Positions 34,501 through 37,500 of a stretch of DNA of 64,000 bases are shown here, in pieces (position 1 is the stretch's first letter; each line of letters opens with the position of its first letter). A program made the position numbers and the translations under genes. Location: the NCBI GenBank assembly GCA_033964015.1, contig CM066912.1, positions 29,536,532 through 29,600,531 on the forward strand. The letters are read 5' to 3'. Below the pieces are notes generated by a model. The model was not told the DNA's origin, ran no database searches, and saw nothing but the letters and a program-made list of their open reading frames with translations. The stretch is from Scolanthus callimorphus (taxonomy: Eukaryota; Cnidaria; Anthozoa; Actiniaria; Edwardsiidae).

Positions 34501-36989
34501 AAGACATCATCGATGACATCACATCACGTGACTATTTCGCTTCGTTCCCCTATAGACCTAGCCAATTCTACCAAAGTTTGGTTGCTTTAGAGTCCTCCCT
34601 TCACAAAATATTTATTTTTCAAGCATAGATGACGTCATCGGTGGCGTCACATCACGTGAACACTTTGTTTCGCTCCTCTGGTGACCTAGACGATTCTACG
34701 CAAGGTTTGTTATATTAGAGTCTTCCCTTCACGAGATTTTGAAGTTTTCAAGCATATAAGACGTCATCGATGACGATGAATCATCAAGATGCAATCACCG
34801 TTAGCCGATTTTGTCTATCGTATCAATCATATCAGTTTCTAAAGAAATTCCGTCAAAATCTCTTTGTTCGTTCTTTCAACGAGTGTAACTTACCTATTCC
34901 TGTAAAATGCACCGTTGTCACCATTTGCAAGCGGTTTGTCATTAGTCTTGACGCCATTTTTGGAGTTAAGAATGATGGATAATTTGTCGTCTGTACCGGA
35001 CCACAAAGAGTTTGCGGTCTTAACTATTACAGTCCACTTCCCTGGGGGAACATAAGTGAAACCAGGATTATAACCAGTAGGATAGAAGAGTGGATTTCAG
35101 ACAAATGTCAAAATTAAATAATTTCTACCTTGTTTTTGCGTTTTCTTTGCTCGCAACTTTGCGAGCCAATCACAATGAAACAAAAACAACAAAAATGATT
35201 ACTAGCGTGTAGATCTGCAATCGCCAATGTTTTCTTGGGTCATGCTACTAAATGCAAGTCTTAATTACTTCGTCCCTTATTGGTTGGTCATTCAAAGCAC
35301 AGCAGCCAATTCAAGTCAACTTTTCTTGTTGGCGTCAATATTCTTAGATTCAGTAACCAAAGTGCGACCAACTCATAACTTTAAAGGCCCATCACCAACC
35401 GAGAGCCTTTTTCGAACTCTTAGCCAATCAGAGCACCCGAAAAACAATGGATCAAATTTAAAAACAAAAGAAAACGGGGCGCAAAGGCTCCCGGCTGGTC
35501 ATGGACCTTTAAGGTGACTCCAAGTCCAAGCGCGATTTCTGTAAATATAAATTTGGTCATAACTTTTATAATACTCGTGGGACGGATATCAAACTTGAAG
35601 GACAGTAGGAGGTGCCATTTAGCTACAGTGGACCTTTACCGAGGCACTCGGTGCCTTTGATTCCTCTTTAAACATCTCTAAAACAAAATTTTGCTATCGC
35701 TTTTGTACGGAATTTAAAATTGGTGTTCCATTTATTTGCCTCAGATATTATTAGGAAGTCTTAGGCAATTCGGCGGAACCAAAATTGAGACTTGTTTATT
35801 TAATTTGCTAATTTATTCATTTGTTTATTTTGGTTTCGCAGAATTCGCTAAGGCTCTCTAAATATCTGCAGCAATTAAATTGAACACCAATTTTGAAATT
35901 TCGTGCAAAAGTGATAGCAAAATTTGGACGTTTCAAGAGGAAAAAAGGGGACTACTGTAGCTGGGATTTATTCAAAGTATTAACGCAAATAGAAATCGAA
36001 ATAAGTTAAACTATTGCTAAAAGATACCTCCTACTGTCCTCCCAGTTTCATATCCATCACAAGAATACTAAAAACGTTATGACCGAAATTATATTTACAG
36101 AAAATTCGTGGAGTCACCTTAATGAACCTTTCGCCGTCAAAGATCAAACTTTTTGGCGGCTTCATAGGAATTTTAAAAAGGGGCTCTGTCACGGTTGCTT
36201 CAACAAAATGGTATAAAATAAACCAGTATCATACATAAACAACTCAGAATCCTACATTACTATTATTTAGTGTTATAAAGAAAAGGATGTGACTCTTGCT
36301 TTATATAGGGATGCTATCGTAAGGTTTAATAGCTTGCTATCAAATTTCGAAGTTTGAAAACTGTTCAGCCTGGTAAGAAATCAAAAATGTCATCAAAAAT
36401 TTGACTGCATTAAAGCTACCTAAATTGACCCTAAAATCGTGACACTGACCCTTAAAGGCCCATCACCAACCGGGAGACTTTGCGTCCCGTTTTCTTTTGT
36501 TTTCAAATTGATCCATATTGTTTTTCGGGTGCTCTGATTGGCTAACAGACCGCAAATGCTCTGGGTTGATGATGGGCCTTTAAAGCGCCATTTGGAGAAC
36601 AATTATGCTGTTATAAAGGCCCATAAGCGCCCAAGACGCATTGCAGGCACACAAGAATAAAACGCAGTTGAAAATTCGATGCAAATTTTCAGTTTGAACT
36701 TGTGAAATGCAAAGAGCAATAGGAACCCCTTTGAGACCTACAGTATTAGCCAATCACAGCTGTTGAATAACAATAGATCCAATTAAAAACAAAGCGCAAA
36801 GGTTCCCGGTTGACTATGGGCATTTAATGTAGCAACTTCCCTCTGAATGTTTCTGCAGTAATCGCTTGATATTTTTACAAAATTCGCGTATAATTAACGA
36901 TGCATCGGACTGTTACCTTTGGTGCTGGCGTCCACAGCCAGAGGAAAAACCGCAGCGAAGAACAGGACGAGAAAACGCCCGGCGACCAT
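2304..36989 (-). CDS. NOWA: NOWA-like nematocyst wall protein gene (18 exons), PLAT + CAP + C-type lectin + minicollagen CRDs
   Basis: Eighteen phase-consistent exons sum to 2,814 nt, 937 codons plus stop. Domains by approximate residue: signal peptide 1-20, PLAT-like 25-161, Thr/Ser-rich 163-301, CAP/SCP 302-447, short linker 448-462, C-type lectin 463-592, Gln-rich Cys-x3-Cys repeats 593-696, unrecognised 697-776, minicollagen-type CRD 777-795, Ala/Pro then Gln/Tyr/Pro-rich tail, remnant of a second CRD at the C terminus. CAP plus lectin plus CRDs is the known architecture of Hydra NOWA, a secreted protein whose CRDs are thought to be disulfide cross-linked with minicollagens in the nematocyst capsule wall. 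The PLAT and mucin-like N-terminal parts are, as far as I recall, not part of the Hydra protein. It is transcribed away from the PLAT/discoidin gene at 43,902. The last exon carries a frame problem (see its entry). Alternative: a CAP/lectin secreted protein outside the nematocyst wall. Exon structure is inferred from splice consensus and phase only. Confidence 0.75.
2849..3256. mobile_element. MITE family O interrupted by MITE family V
   Basis: Family O ends (AAAGGCCCACCATCAACCGG at left, CGGTTGGTGATGAGTCTTT at right) enclose a family V copy that begins CATATCAAGAAAG and ends CTTGATATG (about 2,958-3,235). O is therefore older than the V insertion. Confidence 0.75.
3405..3730. repeat. Inverted repeat (hairpin element)
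   Basis: Left arm holds TATCTAATAGTTATCAG and ACACATCCGTATTAGTAAAA; right arm holds their complements near 3,640-3,715. Flanked by AATATTGA / TCAATATT. Confidence 0.65.
3950..4240. mobile_element. Dispersed repeat family I
   Basis: Shares GTATGTGGGGAACCTAGCGT, CTTTGTTCTTCTTTAAT and TCCTACGTGGGGAACC with 28,690-29,000, and partly with 43,040-43,180. Confidence 0.65.
4283..4480. mobile_element. Dispersed repeat family G
   Basis: Shares CAAATGATTCGTTTGAGAAG-type sequence, TTTGTCATCAGGA and CTGATGGAACACGCT with 52,905-53,090. It has an internal inverted repeat (TCAGGATTTCCAAACA / TGTTTGGAAATTCTGA). Confidence 0.65.
4560..4770. mobile_element. Dispersed repeat family H
   Basis: Related to 49,905-50,170 (AAAACGAAACGTTCCTAGG versus AAAACGAAACGCTCCTAGG, then CTCAATTGCAATATT). 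Confidence 0.55.
4894..5062 (-). CDS. NOWA-like exon 17: minicollagen-type CRD
   Basis: 169 nt, phase 1 in, phase 2 out; acceptor TTTTCCAG, donor GTTAGT. Right after the acceptor comes CFSSCFSTCSSQCNPSCC, an exact C-x3-C-x3-C-x3-C-x3-CC match to the cysteine-rich domain of nematocyst minicollagens and NOWA. An Ala/Pro/Tyr stretch follows (APAPPAVVAAAYPVAYPAY), like the Pro-rich spacers beside minicollagen CRDs. This motif is the main reason for placing the gene in the nematocyst. Confidence 0.8.
5269..5286. repeat. (AAT)n microsatellite
   Basis: Six AAT units directly before an AT-rich stretch that looks like a LINE 3' tail. A similar (AAT)n lies at 33,149. Confidence 0.8.
5659..5822 (-). 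CDS. NOWA-like exon 16: unrecognised segment, part 2
   Basis: 164 nt, phase 2 in, phase 1 out; acceptor TTCTTCAG, donor GTAAGA. Contains DGSYVTVFAKTNPLGDVNV, QYLANYLDSHGHHLSPDS and AYVVSVEILNP. The alternating hydrophobic pattern suggests a small beta-rich or SEA-like fold, but that is only an impression. It has no cysteines, unlike the flanking exons. Confidence 0.58.
5864..6466. mobile_element. MITE family A expanded by internal tandem repeats
   Basis: Terminal repeats AGAGCGGTTTTCACATGACT … GTCATGTGAAAACCGCTCT. Between 5,935 and 6,225 the interior is a tandem array built from GCGATCTTGGGCGATCTTAG and TTTTTTCTATATTTCATGTT, about 3.5 units, again open in several frames without being a gene. 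Confidence 0.82.
6467..6764. repeat. Foldback element between mirrored MITE A ends
   Basis: Two near-perfect arms of about 120 bp (GTGACAAATAATTATTTTAC and complement, ACGCGCGTGCGTGCGACACA and complement) around a short centre near 6,618. The flanking MITE A ends are mirrored as well, so the palindrome extends over about 6,370-6,860. Confidence 0.85.
6765..6860. mobile_element. MITE family A, truncated end
   Basis: Starts GAGAGCGGTTTTCAGATGAC and runs into the GTAATTGCGATTGG interior, then ends without a second terminal repeat. It is the mirror image of 6,370-6,466. Confidence 0.75.
6888..7098. mobile_element. MITE family C
   Basis: Terminal repeats TTAAAGGGGCACTCGCACGC and GCGAGTGCCCCTTTAA. 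About 210 bp, 130 bp from exon 15 of the NOWA-like gene. Other copies at 10,944, 43,265, 58,671 and 62,812. Confidence 0.85.
7230..7306 (-). CDS. NOWA-like exon 15: unrecognised segment, part 1
   Basis: 77 nt, phase 0 in, phase 2 out; acceptor TTTTACCAG, donor GTAAGT. The peptide begins LKMPFQSTFGEGGQNPITFV. I do not recognise a family. It continues in phase into exon 16. Confidence 0.55.
7360..7580. mobile_element. Dispersed repeat family M (CCAGGGGAGGG-rich)
   Basis: Repeats of AATTCCAGGGGAGGG and TTCCAGGG, with CTGGAGACTGGAAAT. Related blocks: 19,383-19,560, 32,685-32,990 and 63,440-63,800. The purine/pyrimidine skew opens long frames that are not genes. Confidence 0.7.
7740..7860 (+). 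mobile_element. Penelope-like terminal fragment
   Basis: Contains CTTGATAAAGGCAGCACATG followed by CCGAAACGTCGG, the same stem-plus-GAAACGTCGG motif as the fragment near 24,600 in opposite orientation. No coding part remains. AATAAATATT-type AT-rich DNA follows. Confidence 0.5.
7939..8249 (-). CDS. NOWA-like exon 14: Gln-rich 14-residue Cys-x3-Cys repeats
   Basis: 311 nt, phase 1 in, phase 0 out; donor GTAAGA. Six consecutive units of Cys-x3-Cys spaced 14 residues apart (CQQQC, CEQQC, CEPQC, CHQPC, CQPQC, CQNLC), separated by QGQAPIQ/AQAQIQT-type stretches. About half of the repeat is Gln. The paired cysteines resemble half of a minicollagen CRD and could join the capsule disulfide network. 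A charged tail follows (ARDKTEKSNAAKIKDV). The unit is 42 bp long in DNA. Confidence 0.7.
8495..8518. repeat. Poly-G run
   Basis: At least 16 consecutive G on the plus strand. One of several such runs in the window. Confidence 0.85.
8520..9040. other. Intronic sequence without recognised feature
   Basis: Between the Gln-rich exon and the lectin exon. Short direct repeat CCCAAATACAAAA at about 8,630-8,655; otherwise nothing seen. Confidence 0.4.
9043..9260. mobile_element. MITE family D, degraded
   Basis: Contains GCCATTTTGTCAGCCTAGCA, GAAAGCATCCATTTCCATCG and ATTTCTACACGTAATTA, matching the full copies at 26,990 and 59,141; the right terminus is lost. Confidence 0.7.
9570..9788 (-). CDS. 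NOWA-like exon 13: C-type lectin domain, C-terminal half
   Basis: 219 nt, phase 1-1; acceptor ATTCCAG, donor GTGAGG. Contains AWIAFND (the WIG strand), YYNFEATEPTGPGENCVSM, WLDRKCQNKLPSICV. The sugar-specificity triplet is EPT rather than EPN or QPD, and WND reads WLD. All four conserved Cys are present. Calcium-dependent sugar binding is uncertain. Confidence 0.85.
10276..10446 (-). CDS. NOWA-like exon 12: C-type lectin domain, N-terminal half
   Basis: 171 nt, phase 1-1; acceptor TTGTCAG, donor GTAAGT. The peptide begins DTCPAGFSYSKHSKRCFSFQ and continues TWENAIAQCARNGATLASI then VSKEENDFVAGLM. This is the textbook CTLD start: C-P-x-G-F/W, W-x-x-A-x-x-x-C, G-x-x-L-x-x-I, E-x-x-F-V. Confidence 0.85.
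10467..10946. mobile_element. MITE family O split by a second element
   Basis: The left half (AATCATCAACCGGGGGTCTT … TTTCTAAATGGA) ends at about 10,518 and the right half (TCCATTGATCTATTGTTTTT … GATAATGGGCCTT) resumes at about 10,867. The insert has complementary ends GGACGATTCC / GGAATCGTCC and carries T- and A-runs and a repeated CTACCAGAATGCA. Confidence 0.7.
10944..11198. mobile_element. MITE family C
   Basis: Terminal repeats TTAAAGGGGCTCTTTCACAC … GTGCGAGAGCCCCTTTAA; interior ATTCGTCCACCGTGGACATA shared with other copies. Confidence 0.85.
11719..11739 (-). CDS. NOWA-like exon 11: 21-nt micro-exon
   Basis: Twenty-one bases, phase 1-1, seven residues (GQQGANN). Flanked by GTTTTTCTTTGCAG and GTGAGT, both near consensus. 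With exon 10 it forms a short variable hinge that could be skipped without changing frame. Confidence 0.5.
11818..12375. repeat. Foldback element, about 125-bp arms
   Basis: Left arm CACGAGGTTCCGGTATAAAA … AAATTTAGAATTC; right arm is its complement (GAATTCTAAATTTTGAATTT … TATACCGGAACCTCGTG). The loop is AT-rich and has an inner inverted pair (AATAATTTTATTCGAACC / GGTTCGAATAAAATTATTT). Confidence 0.85.
12372..13962. repeat. Large near-palindromic foldback (about 1.6 kb)
   Basis: Starts TTAAGGTGGATCGACCCAGT and ends with its complement ACTGGGTCGATCCACCTTAA. Arms of nearly 800 bp stay complementary almost to the centre near 13,160 (for example GAAGTTTGACTAAATT versus AATTTAATCAAACTTC). No transposase-like coding region is visible. 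Confidence 0.88.
14470..14745. repeat. About 91-bp tandem repeat, three copies
   Basis: Units begin GAAATTACAAGTTGCTGCT at 14,473 and related sequence at 14,563 and 14,655. Each carries CAATCAGAAGCC and ATATGATTGGTTGATAGAA. Similar to the interior of MITE family A. Confidence 0.8.
14884..14907 (-). CDS. NOWA-like exon 10: 24-nt micro-exon
   Basis: Twenty-four bases, phase 1-1, eight residues (D-LRVGSET). Flanked by CTTTCAACAG and GTGAGG. It joins CAP to the lectin domain without breaking frame. Its shortness makes it less certain than the domain exons. Confidence 0.5.
14935..15250. mobile_element. Dispersed repeat candidate
   Basis: GTGCCGGGAAATCCTCACAG … GAGACGGGACCTACGGTTTA … CTAACCATTTGCAGAT looks like a conserved repetitive tail I have a sense of from cnidarian genomes, but no terminal repeats or coding region are visible. 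Confidence 0.35.
15250..16105. other. Intronic sequence without recognised feature
   Basis: AT-rich; 15,640-15,905 has several CCTGCCATTTT / GCCTGCCA words in loose repetition. No exon seen. Confidence 0.4.
16110..16395. mobile_element. Dispersed repeat family L
   Basis: GAGCGGTGCTCCTTAGCGGC … CGGAGCACCATAGGTATCGC … GTCCGTGTCTGCGCGCCCC … GGAGCTCCGCTTTTAGCCAG. Related at 50,340-50,575 and, partly, 49,745-49,850 and 34,030-34,080. Confidence 0.7.
16475..16610. repeat. Hairpin element
   Basis: GTCCAATACTCTGACAAATT … AATTTATCATTGTATTGGAC, arms about 50 bp, with repeated CATTGC/CATTGTATTG words in the loop. Confidence 0.6.
16871..17105 (-). CDS. NOWA-like exon 9: CAP/SCP domain, C-terminal half
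   Basis: 235 nt, phase 0 in, phase 1 out; acceptor TTTTAG, donor GTATGT. The peptide contains IYKSVEAYNWP (equivalent of W-Y-x-E-x-x-x-Y-N), DFVQLITTSAKQVGIAKAK (equivalent of HFTQxxW…xxGxG) and a final strand FVALDFDHQPDGKN. The second Glu and second His of the CAP tetrad are also replaced (Ser and Leu). Confidence 0.78.
17160..18280. other. Intronic sequence, little structure
   Basis: One short direct duplication, AAATTTTATAATTATTAGAA at about 17,670-17,710. CCAAT/ATTGG-rich around 17,950-18,080. No exon seen. Confidence 0.4.
18282..18421. repeat. Palindromic element
   Basis: Arms TTTTTGTGATTTCCAGAATA / TATTCTGGAAATCACAAAAA flank a centre with GGAATCTCGCCAAGAGATTCC. Confidence 0.75.
18424..18664. 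mobile_element. MITE family A
   Basis: AGAGCAGATTTCAGATGACC … GGTCATCTGAAATCCGCTCT; ends 41 bp from CAP exon 8. Confidence 0.85.
18705..18907 (-). CDS. NOWA-like exon 8: CAP/SCP domain, N-terminal half
   Basis: 203 nt, phase 1 in, phase 0 out, after a long pyrimidine tract ending TTTTTAG. The peptide contains MLTAINLMRFCHGVGPL, LDQAANKIAQKSGALGK and SPYGQIV, the helix 1 / helix 2 pattern of CAP proteins. The family's cavity His (usually HS) reads TS and the Glu of 'GEN' reads Gln, so the metal/active-site tetrad looks lost. A structural role is likely. Confidence 0.78.
18987..19142. mobile_element. Short MITE, about 155 bp
   Basis: Terminal repeats TATACACCTAATTTAGAAAA and TTTTCCGAATTAGGTGTATA, extended by GGTTGCTTTGG / CCAAAGCAACC. 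Confidence 0.8.
19383..19560. mobile_element. Dispersed repeat family M
   Basis: TTTTTAAACCGCACCGGG … CTGGAGACTGGAAATTCCAA … GTGACTTTCCAGGGG, as at 7,360. Confidence 0.65.
19630..19925. repeat. Palindromic element
   Basis: ACCATTATCCTGCGAGATT … ATCGAGCAGGATAATGGT with inner GACGAGGGACGAAGTCCCGAG; followed by TTATTATTCAGCACATCGAT and its complement near 19,905-19,925. Confidence 0.7.
20063..20143 (-). CDS. NOWA-like exon 7: Thr/Pro-rich linker into CAP
   Basis: 81 nt, phase 1-1. The peptide includes STTQSIATSSGG and NKTTPPTPAPG, with one N-K-T glycosylation sequon. Acceptor CCTCCAG, donor GTATGT (a second GTATTG lies 4 nt further on). It leads in phase to the CAP exon. Confidence 0.58.
20712..20838. 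repeat. Foldback element
   Basis: ATTGAATTGCTTTAAGTAAG … CTTACTTAAGCAATTCAAT, bounded by GCGCATGCG on both sides. Confidence 0.8.
20960..21275. mobile_element. Palindromic repeat family F
   Basis: Opens TTATTCCTCGAGACCGAATG, has nested palindromes TCAATAGCCCATGAGGCC / GGCCGAATGGGCTATTGA, and closes with ACTAGTGTGATTTGACTAAA. Close copy at 31,470-31,770; related at 27,315, 33,525 and 40,078. Confidence 0.8.
21300..21445. mobile_element. MITE family D, truncated, inverted
   Basis: CTCTTTAAAGACCCCGTGTC … GACGAATTACGTGTAGAAAT, the complement of the right half of family D. Confidence 0.7.
21547..21621 (-). CDS. NOWA-like exon 6: Thr/Ser-rich linker
   Basis: 75 nt, phase 1-1, encoding SAVSGGTTTASASTTKAASV and a short tail. 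Acceptor GATAG, donor GTTAGT. Same composition as the preceding linker exon, so probably an internal exon duplication. Confidence 0.6.
21625..21755. mobile_element. MITE family B, half copy
   Basis: GGCGCGGCACAACTC … TTTTCACAGTCATGCGAAAT CTGCTCTAT. The left end is missing; it abuts linker exon 6 of the NOWA-like gene. Confidence 0.7.
21765..22165 (-). pseudogene. LINE 3' end: RT C-terminal tail plus 3' UTR
   Basis: The minus strand reads VYSLRYLGPKLWGRFSPDLR then EAANLNLFKNRTRAVDI, the 'SLRY-x-GP-K-LWN-x-LP-x-x-I…L-x-x-FK' end of a non-LTR RT. An AT-rich 3' UTR follows and ends in a TAGA/TCTA microsatellite at about 21,768-21,782. Inserted in an intron of the NOWA-like gene. Confidence 0.8.
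22234..22494 (-). CDS. NOWA-like exon 5: Thr/Ser/Pro-rich mucin-like linker
   Basis: 261 nt, phase 1-1. Eighty-seven residues, mostly Thr, Pro, Ser, Ala and Lys, with near repeats of GAPTTK and KPTSGAPTT. This is a typical mucin-type O-glycosylation substrate and presumably an extended stalk between PLAT and CAP. Acceptor TTATTAG, donor GTAAGG. Confidence 0.72.
22780..23600. repeat. Three palindromic elements in one intron
   Basis: 22,785-22,915 (ATTCATGTAATACTGGCGG … CCGCCCGTATTACATGAA), 23,100-23,185 (AACAACTATCCCC … GGGGAATAGTTGTT) and 23,515-23,600 (ACACTTAATGACTGC … GCAGTCATTAAGTGT). Similar in plan to family F. Confidence 0.65.
24075..24225 (-). CDS. NOWA-like exon 4: PLAT domain, last part
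   Basis: 151 nt, phase 0 in, phase 1 out; acceptor TCCTAG, donor GTACAA. The peptide starts VNLTAPDGKKYKTDVVKEWI, the PLAT ending 'V-x-V-x-x-x-DG-x-x-Y … W'. It corresponds to the neighbour's VEVKDGTGCVYMFPSHRWLA exon, which has the same phases. The rest leads to the Thr-rich linker. Confidence 0.65.
24595..25005 (-). pseudogene. Penelope-like element 3' fragment (GIY-YIG endonuclease end)
   Basis: The minus strand reads GHNSKTSSIRKHYDAEHSGA, then FRVLKKCANRFDCLVNEMLF, IKQLRPRLNVQSDSIRAKVF. This matches the end of the PLE endonuclease domain (H…FKVL-x-KC…FDCL-x-x-E-x-LFIK-x-L-x-P-x-LN-x-Q-x-DSIRAK). About 50-100 nt downstream is the terminal motif TTGATAATGGCG … GCCGAAACGTCGG. Confidence 0.75.
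25027..25179. mobile_element. MITE family N
   Basis: Terminal repeats GGCCTACGGCAAACGCCG / CGGCGTTTGCCGTAGGCC, about 153 bp. A second copy at 33,228-33,380 shares the interior TCGAACCTTTCCTTTTTCAA. Confidence 0.88.
25240..25855. other. Intronic sequence without recognised feature
   Basis: No exon or terminal repeats seen; one hairpin-like pair GAAGTTATGCCATTTTAACG and GAAGTTAGACCGTAACTTTAAG near 25,570-25,640. Confidence 0.35.
26585..26978. mobile_element. MITE with 'ATGGCCGCC' ends
   Basis: ATAGACCTTTTTCCAAAATGG … CCATTTTGAAAAAAGGTCTAT, with a perfect central palindrome GTATGACTGG … CCAGTCATAC near 26,757-26,790. Confidence 0.8.
26990..27232. mobile_element. MITE family D, full copy
   Basis: TTAAAGAGCCTGGGTCAGCC … GTGGCTGACACAGGCTCTTTAA, about 240 bp; interior GAAAGCATCCATTTCCATCG. 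Confidence 0.88.
27315..27595. mobile_element. Palindromic repeat family F, variant
   Basis: ATCACTAGTGGACTATTG … GACTCGCCCTCAAGGACGAC … GGGCTCGAGGTCTAATTGCT. Same overall plan as 20,960 with different spacers. Confidence 0.6.
27600..27800. repeat. Dispersed repeat shared with 32,463-32,660 (inverted)
   Basis: About 190 bp including AGGAGACAAAAGGGCATAGC and GAAACTCCTGCGCTCATCGC; the complement occurs at 32,463-32,660. It opens a frame in both places, but with lesions and no recognisable domain. Confidence 0.7.
28210..28395. mobile_element. MITE with GGGCCGTAGCTAG ends and poly-G/C blocks
   Basis: AGGGCCGTAGCTAGCGGGG … TCTAGCTACGGCCTTG, containing C runs of 13 or more. Nested in the 27,880-29,625 element. 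Confidence 0.8.
29268..29293 (-). CDS. Candidate 26-nt micro-exon
   Basis: Twenty-six bases sit between an excellent acceptor (nine T then CAG) and a consensus GTAAGT donor. Its length is not a multiple of three, so using it would need an altered partner exon phase. It may be a decoy site or an alternative exon that changes the frame. Confidence 0.18.
29731..29805 (-). CDS. Candidate optional exon (VYVLNTLYGK…)
   Basis: A 75-nt phase 0-0 open stretch with a good acceptor (TGTATTTTCAG) and a GTGAAG donor. Its peptide begins VYVLNTLYGKETKQVDWKNA. It would join the 60-nt candidate just upstream without breaking the frame. Not recognised as part of any family; not needed for a complete PLAT domain. 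Confidence 0.28.
29882..29941 (-). CDS. Candidate optional exon (LNLHNVVEL…)
   Basis: A 60-nt phase 0-0 open stretch on the gene strand between PLAT exons, peptide LNLHNVVELIQVGETEGKFQ. It has a CTACAG acceptor and a GTATTT donor. Including it would keep the frame but would put an insert inside the PLAT module, where the neighbour gene has none. It could be an alternative exon or chance. Confidence 0.28.
30645..31390. repeat. Tandem duplication, two units of about 370 bp
   Basis: Both halves carry ATTATCCCTGCACAT, TCTGTAATAGAACCATTTA / TCTGTGACAGAACCATTTA, TATGGTGCTTTCGGCTG, GAATTAGAACTTAGCC and GGTGAATCTTTTCCAAC in the same order. Confidence 0.8.
31470..31770. mobile_element. Palindromic repeat family F
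   Basis: Near-identical to 20,960-21,275 (TCGAGCCCGAATGGGCTCTG … ACTAGTGTGATTTGACTAAA), with a slightly longer centre. Confidence 0.8.
31950..32045. repeat. Perfect palindrome
   Basis: CGGCAATAACCCCAATACAT CCC TTGGG ATGTATTGGGGTTATTG, about 30-bp arms, extended by GTTAATTACC / GGTAATTAAC. Confidence 0.8.
32685..32990. mobile_element. Dispersed repeat family M with poly-C run
   Basis: Complement of the 7,360 block (CCTCCCTTGGAATTTCCAC … CCCTGGAAAGTC), ending in about 25 consecutive C at 32,945-32,970, then GGTGCGGTTTAAA. It abuts PLAT exon 3 of the NOWA-like gene. Confidence 0.7.
33023..33137 (-). CDS. NOWA-like exon 3: PLAT domain, middle part
   Basis: 115 nt, phase 2 in, phase 0 out. The peptide runs NSTFQIHVGKELGFLESITL and ends SWKDYQ. 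It matches the PLAT strand-loop-strand with a Trp near its end, as in the equivalent neighbour exon (…FEVNVPKLGQLKKLRI…GWFLDK). The donor GTTACG is weak, so the exact 3' boundary is less sure; phase fits the next PLAT exon at 24,225. Confidence 0.6.
33228..33380. mobile_element. MITE family N
   Basis: ACTACGGCAAACGCCG … CGGCGTTTGCCGTAGGC; second copy of the 25,027 element. Confidence 0.85.
33525..34013. mobile_element. Palindromic repeat family F, variant
   Basis: TAACAATTAGACCTCGAGGCC … palindrome TGTGCTATGATC … GATTTGAAATCATAGCACAT-type … GACGAGAGGTCTAATTGTTTTAG; closes with ACTAGTTGGTTTATACTAAA. Related to 40,078-40,370. Confidence 0.7.
34190..34490. mobile_element. MITE family V
   Basis: CATATCAAGAAAGTGCTGTC … GCGAAATTTTCTTGATATG, about 290 bp; interior GCCTGTGGTGTTCAAAACGT. 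Inverted relative at 48,513-48,797. Confidence 0.8.
34494..34775. repeat. About 133-bp tandem repeat with TGACGTCA-like boxes
   Basis: Two and a part units share ATCACATCACGTGA, CTAGCCAATTCTACCAAAG/TAGACGATTCTACGCAAGG and TCCCTTCAC. GATGACGTCATCG-type palindromes recur at each unit start. Confidence 0.7.
34894..35041 (-). CDS. NOWA-like exon 2: PLAT domain, first part
   Basis: 148 nt, phase 1 in and phase 2 out; acceptor CCCCCAG, donor GTAAGT. The peptide has the PLAT/LH2 start: KWTVIVKTANS, then SGTDDKLSIIL. This corresponds to the beta strand followed by the 'GTD' turn in polycystin/lipoxygenase PLAT domains. It aligns with exon 2 of the divergent neighbour (GAGTDARVFVTI). Confidence 0.7.
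35384..35513. mobile_element. MITE family O
   Basis: TTAAAGGCCCATCACCAACC … GGTCATGGACCTTTAA, about 130 bp. Confidence 0.85.
35513..36123. mobile_element. Foldback element of about 610 bp
   Basis: TAAGGTGACTCCAAGTCCAA … GAAAATTCGTGGAGTCACCTTA. Imperfect complementarity continues inward (AGTAGGAGGTGCC / TACCTCCTACTGTCC; TTTTGCTATC / GATAGCAAAA). Confidence 0.78.
36450..36596. mobile_element. MITE family O
   Basis: TTAAAGGCCCATCACCAACC … GGTTGATGATGGGCCTTTAA. A more degraded relative occupies 36,615-36,830. Confidence 0.85.
36917..36989 (-). CDS. NOWA-like exon 1: signal peptide
   Basis: ATG followed by 24 codons beginning MVAGRFLVLFFAAVFPLAVD, a classic signal peptide: one Arg, a Leu/Phe/Ala/Val core, and small residues before a likely cleavage near VDA-S. 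It ends in phase 1 at a GTAACA donor. A pyrimidine-rich stretch ending TTTCTTAG lies 5 nt upstream of the ATG, so the 5' UTR is probably interrupted by an intron. This is the only ATG in frame with the PLAT exon. Confidence 0.75.
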
Positions 36990-37061
36990 GGTTTCTAAGA
37001 AAGAAAATGATACAACTCATTACTTCGCATCATTTACAGCTTTGGTGTAACGAGTGCAAGC

Positions 37062-37225
37062 GAGCACTATTTATTATATGTACACGAGTGTTTTACTGGG
37101 AAATACGCCACTCGTAGATCTCATACGAAGCTACAACCGTGACCTGAGTGACATATTTCCCTATCCTCACTAGTGAGGATATTGTGAGGATATCAAAACA
37201 AAAGTGCTTGGAAATCAATTTGGAA
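37062..37225. mobile_element. MITE family E, partial
   Basis: TGTACACGAGTGTTTTACTG, CGCCACTCGTAGATCTCATA and the palindrome ATCCTCACTAGTGAGGAT. Inverted copy at 39,003-39,322. Confidence 0.75.
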
Positions 37226-37500
37226 TATTTTTTTCTGGATATTCATCAGGAATATATGCATTAGATGGATCGCATGTAATCGGGTGCGAGTTTATTCATG
37301 GATCTATATGCCATGACAGCCTTATGGAAGTTTCGCTGAGATTCGAGATGTTTCCACCCAAGCCTTTCGATAAGAGGATCGGCATTAGAGTCATAGCTTG
37401 AATGAGTTAAAACTCTAGCTGCTCTATTTTGAAGCTTTTGCAATTTTTGCATCAGCCTGAAAGGCCTCACGAGAGGTAAAACATTCGCCAAAAATGGTTC
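37226..37500 (-). pseudogene. LINE reverse transcriptase 3' remnant
   Basis: The minus strand reads LQKLQNRAARVLTHSSYDSN, then LGWKHLESQRNFHKAVMAYR and LAPDYM. This is the conserved region after the RT palm/thumb of non-LTR elements (LQNRAAR-x-I…LGW-x-x-L-x-x-R). Truncated at both ends. Confidence 0.85.
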
